A stretch of DNA of 64,000 bases from Hybos culiciformis. Its lineage: Eukaryota > Arthropoda > Insecta > Diptera > Hybotidae. The notes under the pieces were generated by a model. The model was not told the DNA's origin. It ran no database searches and saw only the letters and a program-made list of their open reading frames with translations. How positions within the stretch are numbered: position 1 is the stretch's first letter; each line of letters opens with the position of its first letter. Of the stretch, positions 45,886 through 57,699 are shown in pieces. The position numbers were made by a program, and so were the translations under genes. The stretch lies in contig CAXFZM010000117.1 in the NCBI GenBank assembly GCA_964007475.1, positions 1 through 64,000 on the forward strand, written 5' to 3'.

Positions 45886-46321
45886 TCTTTTGATTTATTC
45901 TTAAATTAAATGACATTAATTTTACTTAATTAAATTTCTTAATTTTATTATCAATTTTTCTTATAAATTTTTGACGTAGAACTTTTGTAATTAATTTTTA
46001 TAAAATTAATTTTTTTTATGACAATAATTATTTTACATTAATTTTTTATGACAAAAAATTTATTACATACAATTAATTTTTTTTATCTAGAATTGTAAAA
46101 ATTAAATTATTTTTTATTTTTTACTTCTGCTTTATTCGAGGTCCGGAACCAGAAAGAGGAAGTTTCTTTTATTTTTCTGACGTTCTTGATTTTTTTTGTG
46201 CGGCGTGTCAAGTGAACACTCTGCCAGCTTCGTTAACAACTGCGCGTTGACTGTGCGTTGTTAGCTTGGCTGAGGTTTACTTGACACGGCCGGAGATAAT
46301 ACTTGTAGTGTTGCCACTACA
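45886..46321 (-). repeat. Truncated Gypsy LTR
   Basis: Highly similar to 39,674-40,124, including GCTTTATTCGAGGTCCGGAA and the end TTGCCACTACA. The part corresponding to 39,570-39,673 is missing, and no primer-binding site or polypurine tract adjoins it. It is a fragment or broken solo LTR. Confidence 0.75.
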
Positions 46322-46664
46322 CATAATTATTTCTACTTATCTATGGACATGACCATTTTCCGATTATTACTGACTGCTAGTGGAAATTATAGTACATATA
46401 TTAGTACTAATTTTAATGATTTATGTAGTGGATGTAGATGTAGTAGTTTATGTAGTATAGTAAATTAGTGCAAATGTATTCGAAACTATATATTAACAAA
46501 AATTACAATTTAAAAAATATTTGTTAACTTTTCAAAGTCTATTAAAATAGGCATTAAAGAACAGAACCGAAGAAAAAGATATAAATAATATATTAAATAT
46601 AATTATTTACTAAAATTAATTAAATTTTTAAATTATTATTTTTATCATAAAATACTAGATTTGA
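46322..46664. other. AT-rich spacer, nothing recognised
   Basis: No coding signal is seen between the LTR fragment and the duplicated segment starting at 46,665. Confidence 0.45.
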
Positions 46665-49256
46665 TTTAAAATTATAGTCAAAAATAAAACAAAGTTTTTA
46701 TTTTTAAATCAGAAAATTTTAACTATCTGATTAGGTATATAGTCCTGCTGAATTTTTTAATCCTAATTCAGTATTATTTTGCTTCTTTGTTGAAATATAT
46801 TCGTTAGGTAATATTTCTTTAACTTTTTTATACGATTAATTATTTCAATTAGTATTTCTATTTTTTTATCTTTACCTTTACTGATCACGTAGTCGAGTTT
46901 GACTTGCTCTCCGTTCAAATAAATCAGATTCTGGCGAAAAACCCAGAGTCTGAAAATTTGGGTTTCGGTGATTTTAATGTACACAAAGTATCATGGCTTA
47001 GTGATTCCAATCGCAACAGTCCTGAAGGCTTTTTTTTGAAGTCTCAATAATCTTACCTAAAATAATTTCTGAACCCACCCACGCCAGATGTAAACCATCA
47101 GCGTAATCATCTCTGGGATCTGTTTCTGACATCGATTCCAGATAGAGTTTTTTCCAAGTCTCAATAATCTTACCCAAATTATTTCTGAACCCACCCACGC
47201 CAGATATAAACCATCAGGGTAATCATCTCTGGGATCTGTTTCTGACATCGAATCCAGATAATTATTACGCTTCAATTAGTTCCCCCTTGGAAACTTCGAT
47301 CATTGTCTCGTTAACACGTCCTTCTCTCTTGATGGTGGACCGGGTTTATCTAAAGCTCCGTGAAGACTGGTATGGAACTCTTCCCAATCTGATTGGGATG
47401 GACTCGCCGGTTTTCTTGGACGGATGGATCTGTCTTGATTCTTCTTGGAGAGGCATGTTGACCTTTGCATGGCTGTTATTGCCGAAACTATTCTTCTAGG
47501 GATGAAACTTTTCATACCCCATAAAAAGGTCAAAATAAAACGAATACCAAAAATCCGTGGTTCAATGATACCTGTGCAAAGGCCTTAGCCGATAAGGATA
47601 ATGCTTTTCGTGAGTATAAACAAAACAATTCATTAAGTTCACTGAATCACTGGCGCCAGGTCAGGATCAGATGCGGGAAAATCTGTTGTCAGCAGAAGGT
47701 ATACCTGTAGCGGTTATGTTGTATACCATAAGGTTGCGTTCAATAATGCAAATCCGTATTATAATTGTATACGATGTAAAATCATTACATCTATATTTAT
47801 TATATTATTAATTCATTTTACAATCATCCATAATTCACTTTACAATCATCCATTAATAAAAAAACTTATTTTTTTATATATTCAAAATTCTACAATTTTA
47901 CTTTAAATTTAATTCAAAATTCCGTATCTGCACTTGTCTGCAAAGGTCAATTCGTAAGGTCGCCTTAACGAAACCCGTACACACTTGTATTTTTTTTACA
48001 GCATTTTATTTTTATTTTTTTTTTGCTGGAATTCATTTTTTATTTTTTTACTTTTAAATTTTATTATTTAAAAATTTCCAATTTCCAAATTATTCAAATT
48101 TTATTATTTAAAAATTTTGAATTTCTGTTTGTTGTGTACTTGTTTATTTTTAAATTTGTATTGCCAACCTTTTGAAAATAGAAAAAAGGCAGAAAAAAGC
48201 AAGGAAAAAGCAGAAAAGTTGGCAACTATAATGTCTGCAAAGTGACCTTTTTTGTCTGCAAACTAACTTTTTTTATCCGCAAACTGGCCTTTTACGCAAA
48301 GGTTAGTTATTTTTTTAAAATTATAGTCAAAAATAAAACAAAGTTTTTATTTTTAAATCAGAAAATTTTAACTATCTGATTAGGTATATAGTCCTGCTGA
48401 ATTTTTTAATCCTAATTCAGTATTATTTTGCTTCTTTGTTGAAATATATTCGTTAGGTAATATTTCTTTAACTTTTTTATACGATTAATTATTTCAATTA
48501 GTATTTCTATTTTTTTATCTTTACCTTTACTGATCACGTAGTCGAGTTTGACTTGCTCTCCGTTCAAATAAATCAGATTCTGGCGAAAAACCCAGAGTCT
48601 GAAAATTTGGGTTTCGGTGATTTTAACGTACACAACGTATCATGGCTTAGTGATTCCAATCGCAACAGTCCTGAAGGCTTTTTTTTGAAGTCTCAATAAT
48701 CTTACCCAAATTATTTCTGAACCCACCCACGCCAGATGTAAACCATCAGCGTAATCATCTCTGGGATCTGTTTCTGACATCGATTCCAGATAGAGTTTTT
48801 TCCAAGTCTCAATAATCTTACCCAAATTATTTCTGAACCCACCCACGCCAGATATAAACCATCAGGGTAATCATCTCTGGGATCTGTTTCTGACATCGAA
48901 TCCAGATAATTATTACGCTTCAATTAGTTCCCCCTTGGAAACTTCGATCATTGTCTCGTTAACACGTCCTTCTCTCTTGATGGTGGACCGGGTTTATCTA
49001 AAGCTCCGTGAAGACTGGTATGGAACTCTTCCCAATCTGATTGGGATGGACTCGCCGGTTTTCTTGGACGGATGGATCTGTCTTGATTCTTCTTGGAGAG
49101 GCATGTTGACCTTTGCATGGCTGTTATTGCCGAAACTATTCTTCTAGGGATGAAACTTTTCATACCCCATAAAAAGGTCAAAATAAAACGAATACCAAAA
49201 ATCCGTGGTTCAATGATACCTGTGCAAAGGCCTTAGCCGATAAGGATAATGCTTTT
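46665..49256. repeat. Near-identical 944-bp duplication (46,665-47,608 and 48,314-49,256)
   Basis: The two segments differ at only a handful of bases over 943-944 positions. Each contains about 215 bp of AT-rich DNA, then the LINE endonuclease fragment. Copy 2 lies inside a TIR element that interrupts a Gypsy LTR, while copy 1 continues into the rest of the LINE. The junction between non-LINE DNA and LINE is copied too. Confidence 0.92.
46881..47705 (+). pseudogene. LINE endonuclease fragment, copy D (5' portion)
   Basis: TDHVVEFDLLSVQINQILAK and GFGDFNVHKVSWLSDSN show the end of the endonuclease with its catalytic GDFN. A segment of about 120 bp (ACCCACGCCAGAT ... TCTGACATCGA) is tandemly duplicated. 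The copy runs to 47,705, where the Gypsy element enters, and continues at 55,453. Confidence 0.82.
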
Positions 49257-49535
49257 TTTTTGTATGAGAAAGGCCTGTTCACAGGTCAGTTTACAGGTCA
49301 GTTCCGCTCTAAGGTCAGTTTTAGGGTCCAAGTGCAGATACGATATAAAATATAATTTATTTACCTAAATTTTATTTCAGGTCAAAATTTAGGAAAATAT
49401 CATTTTTTGTACATCGTATGATTTATATACTGTTAATTATTATTTAATAATCTGAACAATTAGAATTGTATATAAATCATACGATATTTTAAAGATGATT
49501 AATTTTAGAGGTTTGTGTGTCCGAGTGCCACTACA
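47706..49535 (-). repeat. 3' LTR of the CsRn1-like element, split by a TIR element
   Basis: 47,706-47,922 and 49,343-49,535 match the two parts of the intact LTR at 55,018-55,452. It starts TGTAGCGGTTATG on the plus strand and ends CCACTACA. The 1.4 kb in between is a later insertion. Confidence 0.88.
47923..49342. mobile_element. Non-autonomous TIR element carrying a LINE segment
   Basis: The ends CGTATCTGCACTTG (47,923-47,936) and CAAGTGCAGATACG (49,329-49,342) are a perfect 14-bp inverted repeat, placed exactly at the break in the LTR. Subterminal (T)CTGCAAA and GGTCA motifs recur at both sides. The middle (48,314-49,256) is a near-identical copy of 46,665-47,608. No transposase is encoded, and no clear target duplication was seen. 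Confidence 0.8.
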
Positions 49536-49738
49536 TCACCACATCACTACATCAAATAGAAAAGAAATCAACAAACTCTAAAAAAAAAATATATGAAAAT
49601 TTTTAAATGCAATAAAACTTTAAATGTAATAATTAAAAAAAATCTTGATGTATATTTAAAAAAATCGTGACACAAAACTTCTTGAACAAGTAAAGACTTT
49701 AAGTTACAAAATATTTTACGTGTGCAACTTTTGAGAAT

Positions 49739-52590
49739 TTATTTCAAATGCTTAATATTTATTGTAGAGTTTTTATTATTGATCTTTACTACGAACGTAT
49801 TTCTAGAACGACGAATAACCTCGTAAGGACCGTCATAAGTTGTCGTTAACGCAGGATTAATTTTATTATTTCTTATCCAAACAAACTTGCAGTTGTGTAG
49901 TTCCTTAGGAACGAAGATATTGACTTGTTTTGCTCGTCGAGTTGGTGTTAGGATAAGATTTTGCATTGTTTGCCTTAGTTTAGTAATAATCTGGTCGGAA
50001 GTTACGTCGATAGGAGACTAAAAAATTCGCCTGGTAGCTTAAGTGTTTGTCCGTAAACTAGTTCGGCAGGTGAACATTTTAAGTCTTCTTTTACTGAAGA
50101 TCGGATTCCAAGAAGTATAATTGGAGAAGAAGTATAATAGTAACGTTCAGTCTTGATTTTAAGCAGTCTTTTAGTTGGCGGTGAAAACGTTCAACTAGTA
50201 CATTGGATTGCGGGTAGTAAGGTGTAGTTCGAATTCGGTGAACTCGTAGTAACCCGGTAAGTTCCGTGAAAAGCTTAGATTCGAATTGTCCTCCTTGGTC
50301 AGTTGTTATGATGGACGGACAACCGAATCTGGAAATGTAGTTTGAGACGAACGTGTTTGCTACAGATTTTGCTGAAGTGTCAGAAAAACAATATGCTTCT
50401 GGCCACCTTGTAAAACGATCTATAATTGTAAGTATGTGGGTGAAATTATTTGAAATTGGAAATGGTCCATGTGGATATGTTCAAAACGAATAGAAGGAAT
50501 ATCGAAAATACCTTGTTACAATTGTGTGACGATGAATCTTGAACTGCTGGCACGGTTTGAAAGCCTTGTGCACAGATGTATGTCACTATTTAATTTAGGC
50601 CAAAAATATCGTGTTCCTATTAGCTTCCTGGTAGCTCGAGTACCTGGGTGTGATAGGTTGTGAAGTTGGTTAAATATTTGTCTTCGTAAAGTTTCGGGAA
50701 CGTAAGGTCGGAATTTGCCTGTCGAAGATTCGCAATATAACGAAATATCGGGTAAATCGATTACATGCAACTTCCAAGTTGATGTTTTTGTCCTGTTCAA
50801 TAATTTTTGTAATTGTTCGTCTTGATTTTGTAAAGTTGCAATTTTTTTTAAATCAAAAGTTTCGTTTTCTGTGTTTACACTGTTTATTCTGGATAGACTG
50901 TCAGCTACGACATTACTCGAGCCGGAGATATGTCGGATGTCAGTCGTAAATTGTGCTATGAAGTCGAGATGTCGCGATTGACGTGGACTACGTTCTGTTT
51001 TAGAGCTATGGCATTCACTAGCGGTTTATGATCTGTGAAAATTACGAAGTTTCTGCCTTCGATAGCATGACGAAAATGTTTTATTGAAGCGTAAATCCCA
51101 AGTAGTTCGCGATCGAAAGCTGAATATTCCTTTTTGGGTGCTGTTAACATTCTAGAGAAAAATGCCAGTGGTTGTCAACCTTTGTCAGTATGTTGCTGTA
51201 AAACTGCACCGATAACACTGTCAGATGCGTCTGTAGCAATGGAATAACTGCCATTTAAAAGCGGAAATGCAAGAATAGTTGCTTTAGCTAATGTCTTTTT
51301 AGCCAATTCGAAAGGTTCGTTCAAAAAATCGGGCCATGGGAAATCTTGTTTCTTGGTTTTAGATTTATTGAAAGCTGTTAGGTGGTCTTAAATCGGAGTT
51401 GGAATTTTAGCGATCTCGGGAAGAAATCGATGATAAAAGTTGATCATACCCAAAGAACTTTGTGTAGATTTTATAGAGGGATCGGAAATTCGTTAATAAT
51501 TTTAACTCTTTCAGCTGAAGGAAGTATTCCTTGGGCTGTGACTGTGTGACCAAGAAACTGTAGTGAATTAACACCGAAAAGACATTTGGATAAATTGACA
51601 GTTATACCATATACTTGTAATCTGTGAAACAAAAGTCTAAGATGTTTAGCGTGTGAAACTGCGTCTTTCGAAGTCACTAGAATGTCGTCGATGTAGACGA
51701 AAAGAAAGTCTAAACCTCTGCACACCTCGTTTATAAACCTTTGGAAGGTTTGTGCAGCGTTTCGAAGTCCAAACGGCATTCTTTTGAATTCGAATAAACC
51801 AATTGGAGTAGTGCGACAGGAATTAGGTGAAAAGCACGTACTAGATCGATTTTAGAAAAAATGCTCCAACCGTTTAGATTGAGCGAAAAATTTTGTAAGT
51901 GAGGTGCCGGATATCGGTCGGGAACGGTAACAGTATTAAGCTGTCTATAATCACCACAAGGTCTCCAGTCAGAGCTATTCGTTTTCTTCACCATGTGTAG
52001 TGGTGACGAAACTGGCGAGCTTGATGGCTGGCAGATGCCTAATTCATTCATCAGCTCGAACTCCTTTTTAGCGACGTTAAGTCGCGAAACGTCTAAGCGT
52101 CTTGCGCAAGCTGATGAAAGAGAACATTAGTGATTATGTGGTGCGTAATGCTGGTTTAACCGGCCTATTATAATCAGGTGTCTGTATTAAAGACAGGAAT
52201 TCTTTTATAATGTTTGAAAATTCGTTTTGTATGATTGAAATTTTGGGGGTGGACGTTGTTGTCTTTAAACTAATTGTGTTGATTTTTACGTCAGTCAGTG
52301 GGTCAATAATTTTCTTGTTCTTTATGTCCACGATAAGTCCAAATTTGTTTAAAAAGTCGGTTCCTATTATCGCTGGATCAATGTCAGCTAAAACGAATTG
52401 GTGTAAAAATTTGCGACGCAAACCGAGATCTAATTTGAGCAATCGGGTTCCAAAATTTTTGATTGAGGTGCCGTTGGCAGCTCATAGGCAAATGTCGCAA
52501 GAGTTTCTTTTAAAGTTACCGGCTGGTATTACAGACAAGTCTGCGCTGTTTGTTGTCTGGGTCGGTAACGAATAAGCGGCTGTTGTAAAC
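49739..52590 (-). pseudogene. pol: CsRn1-like pol (protease-RT-RNase H-integrase)
   Basis: In coding order: protease-like part LKLDLGLRRKFLHQF and AIIGTDFLNKFGL, whose active-site segment is missing; RT with [47 protein letters not shown] and FVYIDDILV (catalytic YIDD); RNase H with TDHKPLVNAI; integrase with LHNLSHPGTRATRKLIG (zinc-binding His), IDRFTRWPEA, TTDQGGQFES and LVERFHRQLK (catalytic Asp and Glu); C-terminal module TTYDGPYEVIRRSRNTFVVK. At least five frame changes break it, near 52,050, 51,780, 51,470, 50,900 and 50,500. Confidence 0.88.
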
Positions 52591-52599
52591 GCCTGTACC

Positions 52600-53440
52600 G
52601 CTAGCCGCGATAATCGGTTGGCGTTTTAGTTTGGGGAAGATTTTTCTTCGCATCGAAATTTTTTTGCCTTATCGCCGAACTTTTGGTGGTACCAACATAA
52701 AACTATTTCTGCTAGATGCCCGAGAATTATTTTTTGAATTTTTAGAATTTTTGGTATTATTTGTTTTATTGAAATTTTTGAAATCTATTTTTGCTAACGT
52801 AGATTCGATTTTGGCTAGACGATTTTCAAAATTAGAATTAGTATTGTTGACTTGAGAAATTGAAGCGCTATTATGAGCCTCAGAAATTTTATCGGCCATT
52901 GTGGCTAGCTCGTCTAAAGTTTTCTCGTCGACTGAAATTATGGCAATCTGTACCACTTGTGGTGATTTTCTAAGCCACAAATTTTTTATAATTTCATCGC
53001 TAAAAGATGAGCCACCTAGCTGGCGCATGCTTCTCAATACTTCTGACGGGTTTCTGTCGCCTATGTCGGCTTTAGCGATGAGTGTTTCTAGTCACTTGAG
53101 CTCGGAAATAGAGTGACGTTTTATTAAAGTTTGTTTGATGTGATTATATTTTTGTTCGGTTGGAGGGGCTGAAAGAAGATCGATTATTGATTCGCAGGTA
53201 TCGACGGGTAACGATGCTATTGTTAAGCAATATTTTGTATCGCCGTTAGTTATTCTATAAGCTACGATTTGAGCTTCCGCTTGGATAAACCAAGTAGTCA
53301 GATTTTGGGGCCAAAATTGCGGTAGCCGGACACGAACCGAGCCGATATTAGGAGCGGCCGTACTGGTGCCTGTAGACGGGGTAGTCGTAGTTCACTCGTA
53401 CCAGTAGCTGCAGTCTTGCCTTTCCACTTGTATCTGTCAT
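52600..53440 (-). pseudogene. gag: CsRn1-like gag
   Basis: It starts at the ATG at 53,440 (MTDTSGKARL), with a frame change near 53,360. Capsid motifs follow: RLPQFWPQNLTTWFIQAEAQ, APPTEQKYNHIKQTLIKRHS and, after a TGA near 53,095, IGDRNPSEVLRSMRQLGGSS and DEIIKNLWL. The C-terminal part is Asn/Lys/Ser-rich (52,669-52,860). It is the coat protein of the element, non-functional here. Confidence 0.85.
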
Positions 53441-55003
53441 AGTGTAAACAAAATGTGTGTGTTTAAAACAAAAATTTGAAAGTCAAAAGTAGAAATCAAT
53501 AATAAAATTCGAAATAAATTTGTAACCGAAGAATTTAAGTTTTATGATGTAAGCAAAAAATATTTTTTATGCAGTTTTAAGTTTTCCAGGTAAGTTAATT
53601 TTAATTGTACGATACCAGAAAATAATGCACAAAAATTATTTGTGTTAAAAAAATTCTAAAAAATTCTGCTAAAAAAAAAAAAATATGTTGCAATAAAAAA
53701 AATTATGTATGTAAATTTAAAAAAATAATTTTGTAACAAAAATCTTTAAGGGGGTATTCTAGTCTAGAAATTTGAAAAAATATTTTTTTTTTTTTTTCAT
53801 ATTTTCAAAGTTTAACCCTTTAAGAACATGTCTTTAAGAGGATTTTAAAAAATTGAAATTATTTTCGGAGGTATGGCTGTTTTACTAAAATATCATTTCA
53901 TAAATTAGACTGGCGAGAAACTTTACGTAAAACTTTAAACGCGTTTTTCTCAAAACTGTTTTTTTGAAAACGGTTGTCATGATAATTTAAGTCCTACTGA
54001 ACCGATTTACTTCAAATTTTGTAGAGGTCTTCTTCATAGGCTTTTCTATCGTTCGAACTATCCTCATCCCAAAATTTTAATGGTTACTATTTTTAAAAAT
54101 TTCCAAAAACTAAAAAAAAGTGGTGCAAAAACAAATTTTTTTTTCAAATAGTCGTCATTTTGTAAAAAAAATTTGGTTTTCAATTCTTTTAGTTCGAACG
54201 ATAGAGGCATTCCTACAGACTAATAATCATTTTTTTTTTTTCTTCAAATTATCAGAAGGGCTGAATCGTGGGAATGGTCACGTGCCAATTTTTTGAGAGC
54301 CCCAACTTCATCAGCTGCGAACTCTTTGAATTTTGAATTTTTTACTTTTTTTTTTTTTTACTGTATTCTTAAACATTAATAAATATCCTATAAAAAAATG
54401 TATAGTCAAAATATTGATTGGTTTTTTTTACATCACTTCAAAAATTGATTAAATTCGTGCCTCTAGACTTAATGTAAAAATTATTGATGCGAAAAAAAAT
54501 TTTTTTTATATTTTTTTTTTTCAAATCAGTATTATTCCTATACAAATAAAAATTTTTTGAAAACATACAAAGATTGTTTTAAAAAAATTTTTATTTATAT
54601 ATTTTAAATATTTTGTGAAAAGATAATTGTAAAAATATATTGAAAGTAAGTAGGTACCAAAAAAAATTTCTTTTCTAATTTTTCGTAAAGTTCCTCTTTT
54701 TTATTTTTTTTTGTAGGTAAAAAAAACAAAAAAATTTTTTTTTTGTAAAAAAAAACATCAATACTTTTGCATAGAAGTATGTAAGTTTTGAGCGACGAGT
54801 CAAAATCAAAATTTTGTAATTTTGAAATAATAATATTTTTTTTCGTTAATTATGATTTTGATTTTTCTTCGTTAATTATTTTGATGTTTCATAGGCTGTT
54901 GCTGATAATAGAAGTTATGCTTGTTGGTCTTTTTGAAGGATGTTCTCTTTGGAAGATGAAGTTCTTTCTCGGATGAAGTTCTTTTTCGGATGAAGTTCTT
55001 TTA
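53441..55003. other. Leader of the CsRn1-like element, with a possible MITE
   Basis: About 1.5 kb between the primer-binding site and gag. From about 53,752 (GGGGGTATTCTAGTCTAGAA) to about 54,475 (GTGCCTCTAGACTTAATG) the sequence has loosely inverted ends and a GC-richer, non-coding interior, possibly a MITE. A 20-bp direct repeat CGGATGAAGTTCTTT occurs near 54,970-55,000. Confidence 0.4.
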
Positions 55004-55015
55004 TTGGGGTCACCA
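55004..55015 (-). promoter_or_regulatory. Primer-binding site, tRNA-Trp type
   Basis: The minus strand reads TGGTGACCCCAA two bases after the 5' LTR end. The first ten bases are complementary to the 3' end of animal tRNA-Trp, the primer known for CsRn1-type Gypsy elements. Confidence 0.75.
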
Positions 55016-55017
55016 AT

Positions 55018-55452
55018 TGTAGTGGTTATGTTGTATACCATAAGGTTGCGTTCAATAATGAAAATCCGCATTACAATTGTATACGATGTAAAATCATTAC
55101 ATCTATATTTATTATATCTATATTTATTAATTCATTTTTTACAATCATCCATAATTCATTTTACAATCATCCATTAATAAAAAAAACTTATTTTTTTATA
55201 TATTCAAAATTCTACAATTTTACTTTAAATTTAATTTACAAATTGACTCTTTAAAATTCTGATTTTGACTAAAATATAATTTCTTTACCTGAATTTTATT
55301 TTAGTTCAAAATATCATTTTTTGCACATCGTACGATTTATATACTGTTAATTATTATTTAATAATTTAAACAATTAGAATTGTATATAAATCATCATACG
55401 ATATTTTATAGAGGATTTATTTTAGGGGTTTGTGTGTGCGAGTGTCACTAGA
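55018..55452 (-). repeat. 5' LTR of the CsRn1-like element
   Basis: Intact 435-bp LTR, starting TGTAGTGGTTATG on the plus strand and ending CACTAGA, where the other LTR has CACTACA. It is followed by the TACC duplication. Confidence 0.87.
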
Positions 55453-57337
55453 TACCCAGAGGAAGCGTAAAGAAATTTGCAACCTTCCTAAAAAGAGCAG
55501 AAGCTTTTGGAGCTTCGCTAAAAGTGTACTACAGAAATTTTGCTCGCCTTCATCTTCTCCTCCCCTTGTAGATGGAGACCGGATCATATCAGATTCGGTT
55601 GGGAAACTCTTTTGTCAAAACTCAACACTCGCAGCTTCAACGCAAGATCCACCTGTCTTGACTCCAATAAACTATTCTTTTGGAAGAGTTTACTTTAGGC
55701 TAGGGTTGCCAAATGAGTTGAGTCAAAAAAGAGTACATTTTAAAAAAAAATTTTGAAAAAAAGAGAACATTCGGGTGAAAAAAAAAAGAGATCAAAAAGA
55801 GACCAAGAAATATAATTTAGTATTTATTTATACTTCAGTGATGCACATAAAAAATGAAGTAATTCATTTTCACCTGTACAAATCTTAATTCAAAAAATTT
55901 TCAAAAATATTCAAACTTTAATTATTTATTGCAAAATGTCATAGAAATTATTCATTTTATTATTAGTACATACATTTAACAAAATTAAATTTATTAAACA
56001 AAAATTATTTCAATAAAATTTCTCTGAGTTAGTACCGTTACATAACTCATAAATCAATTCATTTTAACTTGTTTACTTGTACAAAGCTCAATTACAAAAA
56101 TTTTTAACTTTAATTAGTTATTGCGAAATTTCATAGAAATTATATATTTAATTATAAATCCAATAAAACCTATAGACATATTAAAAAAATCAATTTACTA
56201 AACAAAAATTATTGAACGAAATCATATTTGCCTGAGCTAGAAACTGTATTTAAGAATTTTTTGTCATTTTTTACTAGACAGTACAAATCTATACACGAGA
56301 TATTCTTCAAGTTATATACTACAGCCATTATTCCTTTTACAGTTTTCAGGAGTAAGTCTATTTCTCTCTTTAGTCCACTAAGCTTCTATACTCGCTCAAC
56401 GTTTGCGTTTTGATCGCAAAAAAAATTGAGCTTTTTTTATAAATACAGAACTAGAATATTGTTTGAAGAATTGAAGCAATTTTAAGCTAGATGGTAGCTT
56501 TTTCAAAGTTTGTCATTAGTTTCTGATAAATAAAACTTCAAATCTGACAATTCGTCGAAAACATTTAAAATAGCTTGAAAACAATGAAAGTCTAAAAAAG
56601 AGACTAAAAGAGACCATTTGAAAAACAAAAAAGAGGAAAAAAAAAGTTGAAGCTAAAATAGAGACCATGTTCTCTTTTAAAGAGACCATTTGGCAACCCT
56701 ACTTTAGGCGCCATGCTGTTTTAGAAGCTCTCAAAAATCTGAATGTCAAAAATTCAACTGGCCCTGATATTATTCCGGCTGTGGTCCTAAAACATACTGC
56801 CTCTGTTCTAGCTAAACCTCTGCGCAACCTTTTCCACTCACTTGGCATTTACCCCACCAAGTAGAAAGTTGTGCATTTTCAGCCTATTACAAGAAAAGGT
56901 GATAAATGCGATCCCTCTAACTACAGGCCCATTGCGCTGACTTCTATTCTTTCCAAATGGAATCCCTCATCAACGATAAAGTCAAAAAATACCTTGAATG
57001 CAACAAATTGCTAAGTTAGCAGCAATATGGTTTCCATACGAATAGATAGACTGGTGAAGTGATGACATATTTATCTCACAAGCTCAACGCCAGTATTCAC
57101 AACTCCGATGAGGCTTGTGTTGTTGCTTTGGATAAAGTTAAGGCTCTTGATCGAGTGTGGCACTCAGCTCAGATTTCTAAAGCCTTTTTCAATTGTATCA
57201 GCAACTTTTTGTGTGGCCGTTCTATTCGTGCTATTGTGGATGGGCACTAGTTACACATTTTTAGCATCAAATCCGGTGTACCCCAAGGGTGTGTTCCCTC
57301 CCCAACCCTCTTTTTAATTTTCATTAATGATCTTCAG
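55453..57337 (+). pseudogene. LINE reverse transcriptase, copy D (3' portion)
   Basis: Continuation of the LINE split by the Gypsy element. KSRSFWSFAKSVLQKF and PPLVDGDRIISDSVGKLF belong to the linker before RT. After the hAT MITE the reading is ALKNLNVKNSTGPDIIPAVV, DPSNYRPIALTSILSK, VALDKVKALDRVWHSAQ and SGVPQGCVPSPTLFLIF. It ends at about 57,337, before the FADD box, where the Harbinger element begins. Several frameshifts are present. Confidence 0.85.
55701..56701. mobile_element. hAT-type MITE in the LINE
   Basis: TAGGGTTGCCAAATG and its complement at 56,687-56,701 are perfect 15-bp inverted ends. CTTTAGGC at 55,693-55,700 and 56,702-56,709 is the 8-bp duplication. The 1001-bp interior is AT-rich with GAGAC(C)A motifs near both ends and no coding region. 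Confidence 0.93.
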
Positions 57338-57699
57338 GGAGGTTATTATGTAATTCGATTCTAACATAATTTTTATCGAATAATGGTTCGATGCATTATG
57401 CAATTCATTTTCGAACGCCATTCGAATTTTTTTTTCATTCGGTTTTTTATGTCATTCGGAATTTTTTTAAAGTAGGCTGTAAATCTATTTTCCTAAACAT
57501 TATGGAAATCGAAAACATAAAAAAAAATATTCGATTTTCGGAAATTTTATTCGTTATCTTTTATGTTATCGGAAACAATAAATTTTGAAATGTAACCTAT
57601 TAATTGTGAAATCAAATAAAAAGAAATAAAAATATTTATTTTATGATGTTATAAAATTATTATATTTCGTTTTTAAATTAAATAATTTAAATTCAGGGA

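Larger units (their letters stand above)
47706..55452 (-). mobile_element. CsRn1-like Gypsy element inserted in a LINE
   Basis: On the minus strand: 5' LTR (55,018-55,452), tRNA-Trp-type primer-binding site, long leader, gag, protease, RT, RNase H, integrase with a YDGPYEV-type C-terminal module, 3' LTR (47,706-49,535, interrupted). TACC flanks both ends (47,702-47,705 and 55,453-55,456). LINE sequence resumes on the far side. LTR ends are TGTAGTGG and CCACTACA. Gag, integrase and the C-terminal module are of the CsRn1/Kabuki type. The element is disabled by many indels. Confidence 0.9.

Noticed and set aside
46763..47275. Minus-strand open frames across the duplicated segment (also 48,412-48,923)
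   Set aside because: The plus strand encodes the LINE endonuclease here; the minus frames are shadows and are duplicated with it.
52210..53116. Plus-strand open frames of 70-121 codons in the CsRn1-like element
   Set aside because: Minus-strand gag and protease are recognisable; the plus frames are their shadows.
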